Source: Fibrobacter sp. (lineage in GTDB: Bacteria > Fibrobacterota > Fibrobacteria > Fibrobacterales > Fibrobacteraceae). From it: a DNA stretch of 64,000 nucleotides. Location of the stretch: NCBI RefSeq assembly GCF_017545445.1, contig NZ_JAFWOM010000118.1:20305-84304 (forward strand). The letters are read 5' to 3'. Made by a program: the position numbers and the translations under genes. Below the pieces are notes generated by a model. It searched no databases. It was not told where the DNA came from and saw nothing but the letters and a program-made list of their open reading frames with translations. Shown here in pieces: positions 1-8,721 of this stretch; positions within the stretch are counted from its first letter, which is position 1, and each line of letters starts with the position of its first letter.

Positions 1-1
1 C

Positions 2-190
2 GAAGCAACCACCAGTCGCATTAGCGAAGACCAGCTGTTCTACTTCGAAAGTCGTGGCATCAAACGCGAAGATGCCATACAAGCGATGGTCGGCGGTTTC
101 TGCAAAGACGTGTTCAAAGAACTGCCCGGCGAGTTCGCCACCGAAGCCCGCCAACTGTTGACTTTAAAACTCGAACACAGCGTAGGATAG
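2..190 (+). CDS. sufB: SufB, Fe-S cluster assembly scaffold protein, C-terminal part
   Basis: The window opens inside this gene; 62 codons and a TAG stop are present. SufB is a cytosolic subunit of the SufBCD scaffold that assembles iron-sulfur clusters. The visible tail begins EATTSRISEDQLFYFESRGI and ends LKLEHSVG. It matches the SufB C-terminus (EHEATTS, EDQLFYF, SRGI, then the LPGEFATEA stretch) better than SufD, which usually has GATVG at the first position. Everything upstream lies outside the window, so operon context cannot be judged. The frame is certain because it is open from the first bases to the stop. Confidence 0.85.
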   Translation, partial: EATTSRISEDQLFYFESRGIKREDAIQAMVGGFCKDVFKELPGEFATEARQLLTLKLEHSVG

Positions 191-907
191 CGCAGGACTC
201 AGTAGGAATTAGGCGGTAGGAAGTAGGAAGTAAAAAAGCAGTTAGAACTGTATGGATCCCCTCCCAATTGCATTACAAGAAATAATGGTTCCCCTACGCT
301 TCACTTCGAGGATGACAAGGCCGAGGATGACAGCTTCAAGAATAATCTAGTTGGTGAGCCTGTCGAACCATGGGCTATGGGCAAAAGCAACAAAAAACGT
401 ATCTGCAAAGAGATCCGCATAAGAAGATCCCGGAACACTTCGACAGGCTCACTTCGATTGAACTCAGTGCAGGCAGTGCATCGCTAGTCCGGGACAACAA
501 CGCCCACGCCCCTTAAATTTCTAACCTCTTAGCAATTGCTTACCGGATCTATGACTGAATCCTTCGAAGACACCCTAAGGATGACGTTCCTCCCCCCCCC
601 TAAAACCTATACCCCCCTAACTAACTGTGGACATTTAATTCTAAAACGGAAAGGGCCGGAAATTTTAGTTTCCGACCCTTATTGGTGTATATGGAGTACC
701 TTATATATAGCATTTTTCAGCCTTCAAAGCGTAATAAAAATGCTTTTTTTCAAAAAAAATGTTCCTCACAAACTTACATTGTTCTCACATACAAGTATTC
801 CCAAAATTAATAAACAAATTAAGAACAATCTATAAAAAAAGGAGTATTGAAAAGTAATGAAAAAACGCCCAGTAATGTAAAAAAATATTTTCTCTAATTA
901 AAAAATA
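191..907. repeat. Intergenic region with dispersed repeats and two hairpins
   Basis: About 760 bases without a credible gene. The first 330 bases hold members of the window's dispersed intergenic repeats: GGTGAGCCTGTCGAACC (353-369) with an inverted counterpart near 440-455, and GTAGGAAGTAGGAAG-like tracts near 215-235. From about 540 the DNA is AT-rich. A 99-codon open frame at 536-835 is low-complexity, has no ribosome-binding site and spans two hairpins, so it is not called. Hairpins are at 653-678 (GGGCCGGAAA/TTTCCGACCC) and 709-750 (listed separately). Confidence 0.6.
709..750 (+). terminator. Probable rho-independent terminator
   Basis: AGCATTTTT (709-717) pairs with AAAAATGCT (736-744) and is followed by a run of T to 750. 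The stem is AT-rich and the loop is 18 bases, so it is weak. It could end a transcript coming from sufB. Confidence 0.4.
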
Positions 908-926
908 ACCCCGGCAAAACCGAGGT
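908..926 (-). terminator. Terminator of the DJ-1/PfpI gene
   Basis: On the minus strand ACCTCGG, a 5-base loop and CCGGGGT form a GC-rich hairpin followed by TATTTTTT. It lies 28 bases past the stop of the minus-strand gene ending at 954. Confidence 0.65.
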
Positions 927-953
927 AATAAAAACAATTTAAAAAACAATCGT

Positions 954-1499
954 TTAGCGAGCGACAATTTGATTTTTTATTTTATTTGCAAGTTCCACAC
1001 CGCCAATAGTAGCAATGCACTTCAATGCAAATTCTTCAGCAGTACCCGGTCCACGGCTAGTGATGACATTTCCATCGACAACGACTCGATCTTCGGAAAA
1101 TTCGCGGCATACAAGTTCGACTTCACATCCTGGGTAGCAAGTAGCCTTTCTATCGACGAGAACATGAGCTTTGCTGAGTACCGTCGGGGCGGCACAAATG
1201 GCAAGCACCCACTTGTTATCGTCATTGAGGCAACAAACCGTATTTTCGACTGCAGCGCTCGCCTTGAGGTTCTGCACGCCAACACCGCCACCCGGCAAGA
1301 ATACGCCATCGAAATCGGTGGGTTCGAGTTTGTTCAAGGCGACATCGGCTTGCACTTTAAGCCCATGAAGGCCCTCCACAATATCTTCCCCCGAAACAGA
1401 AGCGATAGTCACCTTAAATCCGGCTCGGCGCCACAAATCTACAGGAACGACGAATTCAGTTTCTTCAAAACCATCAGCAAGCAAAACAAGAATCTGCAT
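954..1499 (-). CDS. DJ-1/PfpI family protein (ThiJ-like)
   Basis: A 181-residue protein of the DJ-1/PfpI superfamily (cytosolic deglycase, stress or amidase-like proteins). The N-terminus MQILVLLADGFEETE carries the conserved acidic residue, and AICAAPTVL holds the nucleophile-elbow cysteine. The later TSRGPGTAEEFAL matches the TSRGPGTA signature of the DJ-1/YajL subgroup. The start at 1499 is preferred over 1553 because GGAGG lies four bases upstream and the protein then begins at the first beta strand. It is divergent from hslO, and the two share about 107 bases of promoter space. The exact activity cannot be read from sequence; protein repair or redox sensing is typical of the family. Confidence 0.88.
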   Translation of the reverse strand: MQILVLLADGFEETEFVVPVDLWRRAGFKVTIASVSGEDIVEGLHGLKVQADVALNKLEPTDFDGVFLPGGGVGVQNLKASAAVENTVCCLNDDNKWVLAICAAPTVLSKAHVLVDRKATCYPGCEVELVCREFSEDRVVVDGNVITSRGPGTAEEFALKCIATIGGVELANKIKNQIVAR

Positions 1500-1606
1500 A
1501 AAGCCTCCAAATCTAGACCTAACTGTTTGCATAGTTATTATAGCTTTTTTCACATCAAAATACCATTTTTTTATTGAAAATATTCCTTAAATTCTATATT
1601 TACACT

Positions 1607-2512
1607 ATGAACTTCAAAGACAGGATAATCCGTGCGACAGGCCAAAAAACGCCTTTCCGCCTTATCGTGGTCGATTTGACCGCAACCATGAACGAAATTG
1701 GACGGCACCACAACGCCAAGGGCTTTGCTCTCAAGTTGCTGGCCGAAAATTCCATCGCAAGCATTTTTTTGAGCGCAGGCCTCAAATTTGCAGGAACCGT
1801 TTCTTACACCACGACGTATGGTGGCGAAATCACAAAAATCCAGACCGACTCCACGCCGATGGGCCTCGTCCGCGCGATGATTCCGCAAGACGAACTCCAG
1901 GCCATTGGAGCAAACGAACCCGCTCTTGTCCCTCAACATGTGCGAGTCGTCAAGCTGAACGAACTCGGCAAGCGCGTTCACGAAAGCATCATTGAATCGC
2001 CATCCGTTTCGATGGGCCAGAACCTTGCCACATACCTCTTGCAGTCCGAACAAATCCGTTCTGCCGTGGGTATCGAAGCAAGCTTCAACGCACAAGACCC
2101 GAGCGTACTCGACTACGCCGCCGGATTCTACATCGAAGCGTTTCCAGACCTTGAAGACAAAGATATTAACCTCATCGAAGTGATTGTACAGAACCTTCCG
2201 AAGTTCTGCGACATGTACAAAGCAGGCAAGGGATTCGACCTCGACGAGCTTTTAGACCAGCTCCGCGGCCCCTACGATATCGAAATTGTGCGCGAAATCG
2301 ACCCGAAGCCGTTCTGTCCATGCAGCAAAGACCGCATGCTAGCCACGCTTGCCACGCTCCCGCTCAAAGACTTGCAGGAGCTGAGTAGCGAGAACAAGGA
2401 CTTAAATGTTGTCTGTGACTTCTGCCGTACAAATTATACGATTACACCGGCGGATTTGCAGGAGATTATAAACGAAAGACGAAAGACGAAAGACGAGAGA
2501 AATGGGCATTGA
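1607..2512 (+). CDS. hslO: Hsp33 redox-activated chaperone
   Basis: A 301-residue cytosolic holdase that becomes active under oxidative stress. The N-terminal domain begins MNFKDRIIRATGQ. The C-terminal redox switch has four zinc-binding cysteines: CPC (FCPCSKDRM) and CDFC (VVCDFCRTNY), the expected CxC...CxxC pattern. The ATG at 1607 is chosen over 1574 because the extra 11 residues are hydrophobic and not family-like; no clear Shine-Dalgarno is seen. The last dozen residues (RRKTKDERNGH) are basic and are encoded by an AGACGAA tandem repeat belonging to the intergenic repeats, so the family sequence really ends at about TPADLQEIINE. Transcribed away from the DJ-1 gene. Confidence 0.92.
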   Translation: MNFKDRIIRATGQKTPFRLIVVDLTATMNEIGRHHNAKGFALKLLAENSIASIFLSAGLKFAGTVSYTTTYGGEITKIQTDSTPMGLVRAMIPQDELQAIGANEPALVPQHVRVVKLNELGKRVHESIIESPSVSMGQNLATYLLQSEQIRSAVGIEASFNAQDPSVLDYAAGFYIEAFPDLEDKDINLIEVIVQNLPKFCDMYKAGKGFDLDELLDQLRGPYDIEIVREIDPKPFCPCSKDRMLATLATLPLKDLQELSSENKDLNVVCDFCRTNYTITPADLQEIINERRKTKDERNGH

Positions 2513-2718
2513 GCTATGGGGACGCTTGCTACGCAAGCTTTGAGCTATGGGCAAAAGCAAAAAGAAACGTATCTGCAAAGAGATCCGCGTAAGAAGATCC
2601 CGGAACAAGTCCGGGATGACAACGTAAGCACCCATTCCCCAAAGCGAAGCGTGCTCACAGCGCTTTAGCGCGACCCCAAACCTCATACCTTATCACTAAC
2701 CACAAACCACTAATCACT
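2468..2718. repeat. Dispersed intergenic repeat block between hslO and thrH
   Basis: It starts inside the 3' end of hslO with copies of ACGAAAG and continues with GAGCTATGGGCAAAAGCAA, ATCTGCAAAGAGATCCGCGT and a short palindrome GATCCCGGAACAAGTCCGGGATG (in two halves around AACAA). The block at 371-440 carries nearly the same text (GGGCTATGGGCAAAAGCAAC, ATCTGCAAAGAGATCCGCAT). The last part is a CTAACCACAAACCACTAATC tract ending directly at the thrH start codon. No gene is seen. Confidence 0.75.
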
Positions 2719-3336
2719 ATGTTTACTAAGCAATGTGTTGTCACTCTTGACCTGGAAGGCGTTCTTGCGCCAGAAATCTGGATTGCCGTCGCCGAAAAGA
2801 CAGGCATCAAAGACCTCCGCCTCACCACCCGCGACATTCCCGACTACGACGTCCTCATGAAGGGACGCATCAAGATTCTCGAACGCGAAAACATCAAACT
2901 CTCGGATATCCAGAACGTCATTGCGAACCTCGGACTCCTCGATGGCGCTCGCGACTTTATGGACACGCTCCGCGACGAAGCCCAAGTAATTATTCTCTCG
3001 GACACGTTCCAAGAATTTGCCTACCCCATTATGAAGAACCTCGGCTTCCCGACGATTTTCTGTCACAACCTCGTAGTCGAAAACGACATGATCAAGGGCT
3101 ATCACTTGCGCATGAGCGACCAAAAGACGAAAGTCGTAAAGCACCTGCAGGAACTAAACTTCAAGGTATTCGCTTCGGGCGATTCTTTCAACGATACAGG
3201 TATGCTCAAGCAGGCAGACAAGGGCTGCTTCTTCTGCGCCCCGGATTCTATTGTTGCCCAGTTCCCGCAACTCGAAGCGACAAAAACTTACGCAGAGCTT
3301 TTAGACAAGTTCCACAAGTTCCAAGATAGCTTGTAA
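2719..3336 (+). CDS. thrH: ThrH-type phosphoserine phosphatase / homoserine phosphotransferase
   Basis: A 205-residue HAD-superfamily enzyme matching the ThrH family, which dephosphorylates phosphoserine and can transfer the phosphate to homoserine, linking serine and threonine synthesis. HAD motif I is VTLDLEGVLAPE: the nucleophile Asp is followed by Glu at +2, typical of ThrH. Motif II is IILSDTFQEF, the motif III lysine is in SDQKTKVV, and motif IV is ASGDSFNDTGML. Length is normal for the family. No Shine-Dalgarno is visible: the bases directly before the ATG belong to the CTAA-rich repeat tract. Confidence 0.88.
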   Translation: MFTKQCVVTLDLEGVLAPEIWIAVAEKTGIKDLRLTTRDIPDYDVLMKGRIKILERENIKLSDIQNVIANLGLLDGARDFMDTLRDEAQVIILSDTFQEFAYPIMKNLGFPTIFCHNLVVENDMIKGYHLRMSDQKTKVVKHLQELNFKVFASGDSFNDTGMLKQADKGCFFCAPDSIVAQFPQLEATKTYAELLDKFHKFQDSL

Positions 3337-3393
3337 GGTCAAACGGGGGGAATACGACTATCAGCCTCCAACCGATATTTTTCTATTTCCCTA

Positions 3394-3422
3394 TTGACCT
3401 TTTTCAAAAAAACAAATATCTT
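3394..3422 (+). promoter_or_regulatory. Sigma-70-like promoter for the small membrane peptide gene
   Basis: TTGACC (3394-3399), a 17-base spacer, then TATCTT (3417-3422), about 27 bases before the ATG at 3449. It resembles the consensus and is suitably placed, but the call is by eye only. Confidence 0.45.
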
Positions 3423-3448
3423 TACAGAAAAGAATCAAGGAGAACCTT

Positions 3449-3556
3449 ATGAAAACGATTAAATACATTGTATTCGCCGCCATCTGCATCATCTCTGCAT
3501 TCGGCATTTACAGTCTCATCAAGACCGCAAAGACCGACGAAAACACGCTCGAATAA
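3449..3556 (+). CDS. Small single-pass membrane peptide, 35 residues
   Basis: Thirty-five codons beginning MKTIKYIVFAAICIISAF, a lysine-flanked hydrophobic helix of about 17 residues, then a polar tail ending KTDENTLE. An AAGGAGA ribosome-binding site sits seven bases before the ATG, a promoter-like element lies just upstream, and a hairpin terminator follows at 3601. So it looks like an independent monocistronic gene. The function is unknown; a type I toxin-like or regulatory membrane peptide is possible but unsupported. Confidence 0.6.
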   Translation: MKTIKYIVFAAICIISAFGIYSLIKTAKTDENTLE

Positions 3557-3600
3557 ATCTATTCGACAACAAATTCGTTTAAGGGCGAACAATTTAACAA

Positions 3601-3630
3601 ACCGCAGTGGGTACCTGTTGCGGTATTTTT
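3601..3630 (+). terminator. Terminator after the small membrane peptide gene
   Basis: ACCGCA (3601-3606) pairs with TGCGGT (3619-3624), followed by ATTTTT. It lies 45 bases past the peptide's stop and only 19 bases before the YfhO-like start, so it may also attenuate entry into that gene. Confidence 0.55.
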
Positions 3631-3642
3631 ATATTTCCTTAT

Positions 3643-6252
3643 ATGAACTTTTTAAATAAGAAGCCTGCTTTTTTTGTGGCCATGTCCGCAATTTTCTTCG
3701 CGATTTTGCTGATTGTCTTCCGCAATTTCGCATTCGATTCCAGCCAACTCATGCTCAACAGCGACCAGCTGAACGGCATCGGCAGCCGCATTTTGCGCAC
3801 CTTTAACGTGATTCTCACGGAATGGGACGACAGCCGCCTGGGAGGAATCCCGACCATCGACGCGCTATTCGCCGACGCTTACCATCCGCTCGTGTGGACA
3901 CAGTTCATCATGGATCCGGCACGTGCCGTCGGTTTCAAGTTCATCTTGACCGTGTGGGTCGCCTTCATGAGCGCGATGCTCCTCGCTTGGAACTTGACCG
4001 GCAACAAGTGGTGGGGTTCACTTCTTGGATTCCTCTACGCGTTCTCGCCGGAATACTTCACCTACATTTACGGCGGCCACGACGGAAAGATGATGGTTTT
4101 CGCCATCGCACCTTTGGCACTTCTCGCCATCCGTAAGATTGTCCGCGACGGGAGCCTCCCCTACTTCATCGTCTTCGCATTAAGCATCGTTTGGATGATT
4201 CTCGGAAGCCACTTGCAACTCACGTACCTGTTCTTGTGGGGCGCAGGTTTTTACACTCTTTACGAAGCCGCGTTCCATTGCGATACGCTTGTCACACGCG
4301 GTAAGCGCATCGGGCTTGCAGCCGCCGCACTCGCCTTCGGGCTTGCCATCAGTTGCTTCCAGATTATTCCGCCGTACCTCTACACTACGACGCAGTCCGT
4401 CCGTGGCGAAGGCGACCACACCAACTACGGTCACGCGGTCAGCTGGTCGTTCCATCAAGAAGAAATGGCCCAGATGCTCATTCCGGGATTCATCGGTGTC
4501 GATGTCTATGAACAGGACGAAAAGACGAACTCCTTCAAGGGCAGTTCCTTTGTCGATGTGACAATGGACGAATACCGCAAGATGGCCGAAGCCGGCAGCC
4601 AAGGCAGCCCGTTCTACTGGGGCCACAACAGCTTCAAGCTCGACCACAACAACGCAGGTGCACTCCTCACGTTCCTCGGATTCCTCTGTTTGTTCCTCCC
4701 CGGCAAACGTCGCTGGGCATGCTTCTGGGGACTAGGGGCCGTGGTTGCACTCAGCTACGGCATGGGCGACCATTCTCCGCTGTTCAAGCTTTGGTACAAC
4801 ATTCTCCCCGGCGTCAAGAATTTCCGCGCCCCGGGCATGGCTCTCTTCTGGCTTCCACTCTTGCTCGTGATGATGGCCGGCCCCGTGCTTCGTGCTGTCA
4901 GCGACCCGAACGAAGATTCCGTCAAGAACCGCCGCGCGTTGTTACACGGAACTGTTATGTTTGTGGTTTTACTTTTGCTCGTCGTCATCGCACGCTTCAA
5001 CTGGACGCTCTTTATCAGCCCGTTCGGCTTTATCGTCTGCCTCGCTTACGCAGCTGCATGCCTCGGCGTGATGAGCCTCGACGACCAGGGCAAAGAAATC
5101 AACGTCAAGAATTTTGTCGATGCGTTCAAAGCAAAGCTTCCGGGAACATCGAGAGGCGTGCAAGCCGCAGTCGTGATCGGTTTTGCCATCATCGGCATGT
5201 TCCTCATGAGTGGTCAAAAACTCTTGAACGATCCTATCACCGCCCCGTACTTCAAGCCGCTGAACGAAGTCGTGATGAGCATGACGGCCTCCAAAATCAT
5301 CCCGAGTTTCATTTTGATTCTCGTTGTTATCGCCGCCACCCTCGCCGTGTTCAAGTGGAAAGGGAGCACGCCCGCTAAAGTCGGTATCCTCGCACTTGTC
5401 GCAGGCATCGAACTCATGACCATCAATGGTGCGTTTATCCAGAACGTCGCCGCCAACGAATATTTGCAACCGAAAAATGGAGTAGTCGCAGCCATCAAGG
5501 CACCATTCCAAGCAGATTCCATCAACACGCCACGCGTGCTTTCGCTCTCTCGTAGCAAAGCACTCAGCGGAAACATTTTCCCGCAATACCATTTGCGTAA
5601 CGCCGACGGTTTCCACGACAACGAACTTGCAAGCTACCGCGAATTCCGCGGCGGACAAGGCAACGCGAACTACCTCTTGAACATCAACAACCCAGAAGCC
5701 GCACACCCGTTCCTCGACTTGATGAACATCGGCGCAATCATATTCGACACGCAACGCGGCACCACCTACATGCCTATTTCGACCGCCATGGGCGAAGCCT
5801 ACATCTACGGCGAATCGACCACGATGGATGACGCAAAAGCCATTGACGCCCTCAAGAACGGCTTTGCCTACCGCGAAAAAGTCATCCTCTCCGAAGAACC
5901 GCAGAACAAGGGAGAAGGCGGCGTGGCTCAAGGCAAGGCAAAGCTTGTCGCAAGCCCCAAGATGGATACGCAGGTATTCCAAGTCGAAAGCGACCGCGCA
6001 GGCTTCATGGTCGTCGCAGGCAACTACCATCCCTACTGGAAAGCGACCGTCAACGGCAACGAAGCCAAAGTCTATAAGGCATTCGGAGACCTCCGTGCTG
6101 TCGAAATTCCAAAGGGCAAATCCGAAGTCCGCATGGAATACCGCTCTAAGCCGTTCCACGCCTGCATCAAGGTGAGCATTCTCGCTTTCTTGCTGCTAAT
6201 CGCTTTCGGTGCGTTTTTATTCGTGCGAACAAAGAAAGCTCAAGTAAAATAA
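3643..6252 (+). CDS. YfhO-like multi-pass membrane protein
   Basis: An 869-residue integral membrane protein. After the first transmembrane helix comes a large loop (LNSDQLNGI, ILTEWDDSRLGGIPTIDALF), as in YfhO/GT-C-like glycosyltransferase-fold proteins. About twelve hydrophobic helices follow, then a soluble C-terminal region (about 600-840) containing FHDNELASYREFRGGQGN and NYHPYWKATVNG, typical of YfhO proteins, and a final helix. Bacillus YfhO is linked to lipoteichoic-acid glycosylation; here lipid-linked sugar transfer to a surface polymer is only an inference. The start at 3643 is chosen because the longer 3607 version would read through the hairpin at 3601-3630. The acyltransferase follows 15 bases downstream, probably in one transcript. 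Confidence 0.7.
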   Translation: MNFLNKKPAFFVAMSAIFFAILLIVFRNFAFDSSQLMLNSDQLNGIGSRILRTFNVILTEWDDSRLGGIPTIDALFADAYHPLVWTQFIMDPARAVGFKFILTVWVAFMSAMLLAWNLTGNKWWGSLLGFLYAFSPEYFTYIYGGHDGKMMVFAIAPLALLAIRKIVRDGSLPYFIVFALSIVWMILGSHLQLTYLFLWGAGFYTLYEAAFHCDTLVTRGKRIGLAAAALAFGLAISCFQIIPPYLYTTTQSVRGEGDHTNYGHAVSWSFHQEEMAQMLIPGFIGVDVYEQDEKTNSFKGSSFVDVTMDEYRKMAEAGSQGSPFYWGHNSFKLDHNNAGALLTFLGFLCLFLPGKRRWACFWGLGAVVALSYGMGDHSPLFKLWYNILPGVKNFRAPGMALFWLPLLLVMMAGPVLRAVSDPNEDSVKNRRALLHGTVMFVVLLLLVVIARFNWTLFISPFGFIVCLAYAAACLGVMSLDDQGKEINVKNFVDAFKAKLPGTSRGVQAAVVIGFAIIGMFLMSGQKLLNDPITAPYFKPLNEVVMSMTASKIIPSFILILVVIAATLAVFKWKGSTPAKVGILALVAGIELMTINGAFIQNVAANEYLQPKNGVVAAIKAPFQADSINTPRVLSLSRSKALSGNIFPQYHLRNADGFHDNELASYREFRGGQGNANYLLNINNPEAAHPFLDLMNIGAIIFDTQRGTTYMPISTAMGEAYIYGESTTMDDAKAIDALKNGFAYREKVILSEEPQNKGEGGVAQGKAKLVASPKMDTQVFQVESDRAGFMVVAGNYHPYWKATVNGNEAKVYKAFGDLRAVEIPKGKSEVRMEYRSKPFHACIKVSILAFLLLIAFGAFLFVRTKKAQVK

Positions 6253-6267
6253 CGACACAAGGGTAAC

Positions 6268-7304
6268 ATGCAAAATGACGTAGCCACACCCGATAGATTT
6301 TTGTCCATCAACGACTCTATCGCGATGAAAGCTATCGCCATTTTGTTCATGCTCATACATCACCTTTGGACGTTTCCCGACCGCATTGCAGGCGGTCCGC
6401 TCGAAAGCATTCTCCATTTTTCGAACCTTCCCCTGTCAGTTCATATCGGTGTTTTTGGGAAGATTTGCGTTTCCATATTTTTCTTTTTAGGCGGTTACGG
6501 CTTATACAAGAAATATTTCGGAAAGCGATACAACCTTTTTGAACGGCTGAAAAAACTGTATTTCGCATATTGGAAAGTTTTTCTCATTTTCGTACCCATC
6601 GGATTCATCTTTTTCTCGAACCAAGCCGCATACTGCCAAGATGCCGAAGTCTATTCCGCATTTTCGCAATTTTCGATAAAAGAATTCCTTTTAAACTTTA
6701 CGGGAATTGAATCGACGTACAACAGGGAATGGTGGTTCTTGATAAACTATGCAGCACTTCTAGTTTTATTCCCGCTTATTAGATTTTTCGTTCATCGACT
6801 TTCTGCACTCGACAATATTTTCATCATCATCGTTTTAAACATCGCATTAACAAAATTCCACTACGCAATTCCCCACGCCACATGTTTCTGGATGGGAGCA
6901 GTCGTTGCCAGGAACGGTCTATTTGACAAATTAAACGATTTTTTGAATCGAAAAAAATTTTGAATCCTATTTTCGACGCATTCATTTGGGTTGCGGTTAT
7001 CTTTCTCCGGCGATACAGCAACGGAATTTATTTTGACATTTTCTTCGTTCCGTTTTTAACGCTCGTAAGCATCGACATCGTAGGCAGATTGAGCTTTTTC
7101 AAAAGATGCTTGTCCGCCCTCGGAAAGCAAAGCACGAACATGTGGCTCACCCATACCTTTTTCTGCTATTATTTCGGCGTGACCGCAAAAATCGTCGCCG
7201 CCCCAAGATACGCAATCCCGGCGTTTTTTATACTCCTTGCAATGAGCTACGCCGCATCCGTTCTTGTCGATAAAATTTGGAAAAAAGCAAGTTTTACTTC
7301 TTAA
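6268..7304 (+). pseudogene. Acyltransferase 3 family membrane protein, split by a -1 frame change
   Basis: Two adjacent frames make one acyltransferase-3-like membrane protein. The first (6268-6963, 231 residues) carries the family start IAMKAIAILFMLIHHLWTF, with the catalytic-type histidine in IHHLW, and FFLGGYGLYKKYF. The second continues from about 6957 to 7304 with further helices and QSTNMWLTHTFFCYYF, a typical late motif. Together they give about 345 residues, normal for the family. The frames change at a run of seven A (6951-6957), read as A-AAA-AAA, just before TGA at 6961. Either one base was lost or programmed -1 slippage occurs. Such proteins O-acylate surface glycans; pairing with the YfhO-like gene fits polysaccharide decoration. 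Confidence 0.7.
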
Positions 7305-8607
7305 CGTAAACTTTGTTCACAAAACGGCCCTGTAGTTTTTGGCGAACAATATAACGACCACGTGCGAGAACTTTTGCGTTCATCCCCATATAGACACCGT
7401 TCATGTCAAAAAATCTCATTGAAGCAGCATCCGCACGCAGACGCATCGAACGCACGAGACGCTTGGAAACACGAGCCGTAACATTCCCCGAAGAATCCTT
7501 CTTAGCCGTATCACCTACAGCATACAACGGAGCCAAAGCCTCAGCCCACAAGTGATGCATTGCTTGTCCACCGCCCTCTGCATTTGGATGGATGCCATCG
7601 CTCCCTAGCAATTCGGGATGTTCTAAAAAGTAATTATAGAAGTCAGGCCCCTTAGGCAATTTGTTATCTTCAACAAGTTTATCTACAGCATCCAAAAACG
7701 CCTGATTGATTTGCCACCCTGATTTTTCGGGATTCGTCGCGATGATGCGAGCGATAATCGGCGTTATGTTATGCGCTTTTGCAGAATCAATAATTGTCTG
7801 CATGTTCTTGACATAAGCATCGAGATCCCAGTCGCCGCCGCCCCAAGCATCGTTCGTGCCCATTTCAATCGCCCAATACTTGACATTACCAGCGTATTTC
7901 AAATATTCATCCAAATGGGCGACAACTTCGGTACTGTTGATGCAACCGATTCCGCCACGAAGCATCGCTGGCGTGTAATCAGGGAATCGAGCATGAATCA
8001 ATTGCGCCGTCGTAGAATCGGTATCTTGCTGTTTCAGCCCCATCTGACTGATGCTCGTGCCCATAAAAAACCACGTATCGGTTCCGTTTTCAGTCATGTC
8101 GAAAGCTTCGATTTCAAGAAGCTTGCCCACATCGCCTTCGCTCACGAACTTGAACCACGATTTTCCATCAAAGTCGATTTCCACGCCGCGTGCCATCACC
8201 GGATTATTCGCAACGCTTGCGGCCTCAGTCCATTCGCCGTCCGTACCGTCAGTTGAATTCGCTGACGTGAGAATCTTGAAGTTCGAAAGCGCGACACCGC
8301 TATGTCCGCAATTCGATGTAAAATTGGTAGCCCAGGCACAATCGCCGTAAGATTCCCAAGTGATTAAAAGTTTCTTGGGGCCTGCACCAACATTCAAAGC
8401 AATTTCTTTTTCGCTGCTACTTTTCCAGTTCGTCAAATAACCATCCGTCAAATAGTCGGTCGTCGTCGAACCTGTATAAGCCTTGAGCCCACCCGTAATC
8501 AACTTATTGGGGGTTATCGCAAACGCAGGGATTCCTGCAAACATCACCATGCTAAACGCTACAGATAATAAAGCCGCAGCACGCTTCACCCTTTTGGGGG
8601 TTTCCAT
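7294..8607 (-). CDS. Secreted SGNH/GDSL-type esterase with basic C-terminal domain
   Basis: A 437-residue secreted protein. The signal peptide (about 1-31) ends AFA. Residues 32-165 form a beta-rich domain that looks like a discoidin or carbohydrate-binding module (LITGGLKAYTGS, EIALNVGAGPKKLLITWES). The SGNH catalytic part follows: block I WFFMGTSISQMG (GTS in place of GDS), an AIEMGTNDAWG block with the Asn, and GSDGIHPNAEG with the Asp-His pair. The last about 60 residues (MRFFDMNGVYMGMNAK, GRYIVRQKLQGRFV) are the basic terminal domain found on many Fibrobacter secreted enzymes. The start at 8607 has GGAG six bases upstream. Likely role: deacetylation of hemicellulose; the exact substrate is not readable. 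The 3' end overlaps the convergent acyltransferase gene by 11 bases. Confidence 0.8.
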   Translation of the reverse strand: METPKRVKRAAALLSVAFSMVMFAGIPAFAITPNKLITGGLKAYTGSTTTDYLTDGYLTNWKSSSEKEIALNVGAGPKKLLITWESYGDCAWATNFTSNCGHSGVALSNFKILTSANSTDGTDGEWTEAASVANNPVMARGVEIDFDGKSWFKFVSEGDVGKLLEIEAFDMTENGTDTWFFMGTSISQMGLKQQDTDSTTAQLIHARFPDYTPAMLRGGIGCINSTEVVAHLDEYLKYAGNVKYWAIEMGTNDAWGGGDWDLDAYVKNMQTIIDSAKAHNITPIIARIIATNPEKSGWQINQAFLDAVDKLVEDNKLPKGPDFYNYFLEHPELLGSDGIHPNAEGGGQAMHHLWAEALAPLYAVGDTAKKDSSGNVTARVSKRLVRSMRLRADAASMRFFDMNGVYMGMNAKVLARGRYIVRQKLQGRFVNKVYVKK

Positions 8608-8721
8608 AAATTCTCCACACACACTTTCTGACAATCGCGTTTAAATATACATTCTAAACAATACCACCAAACATATTTTTTTCGCATTTTTGGCAATTTA
8701 GAATTACAGTCTTTGATTACG

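Noticed and set aside
536..835. 99-codon frame in the sufB/DJ-1 interval
   Set aside because: Low-complexity, spans two hairpins and has no ribosome-binding site.
4969..6159. Open frame of 396 codons antisense to the YfhO-like gene
   Set aside because: Shadow of the membrane-protein gene; no recognisable domain or start signal.
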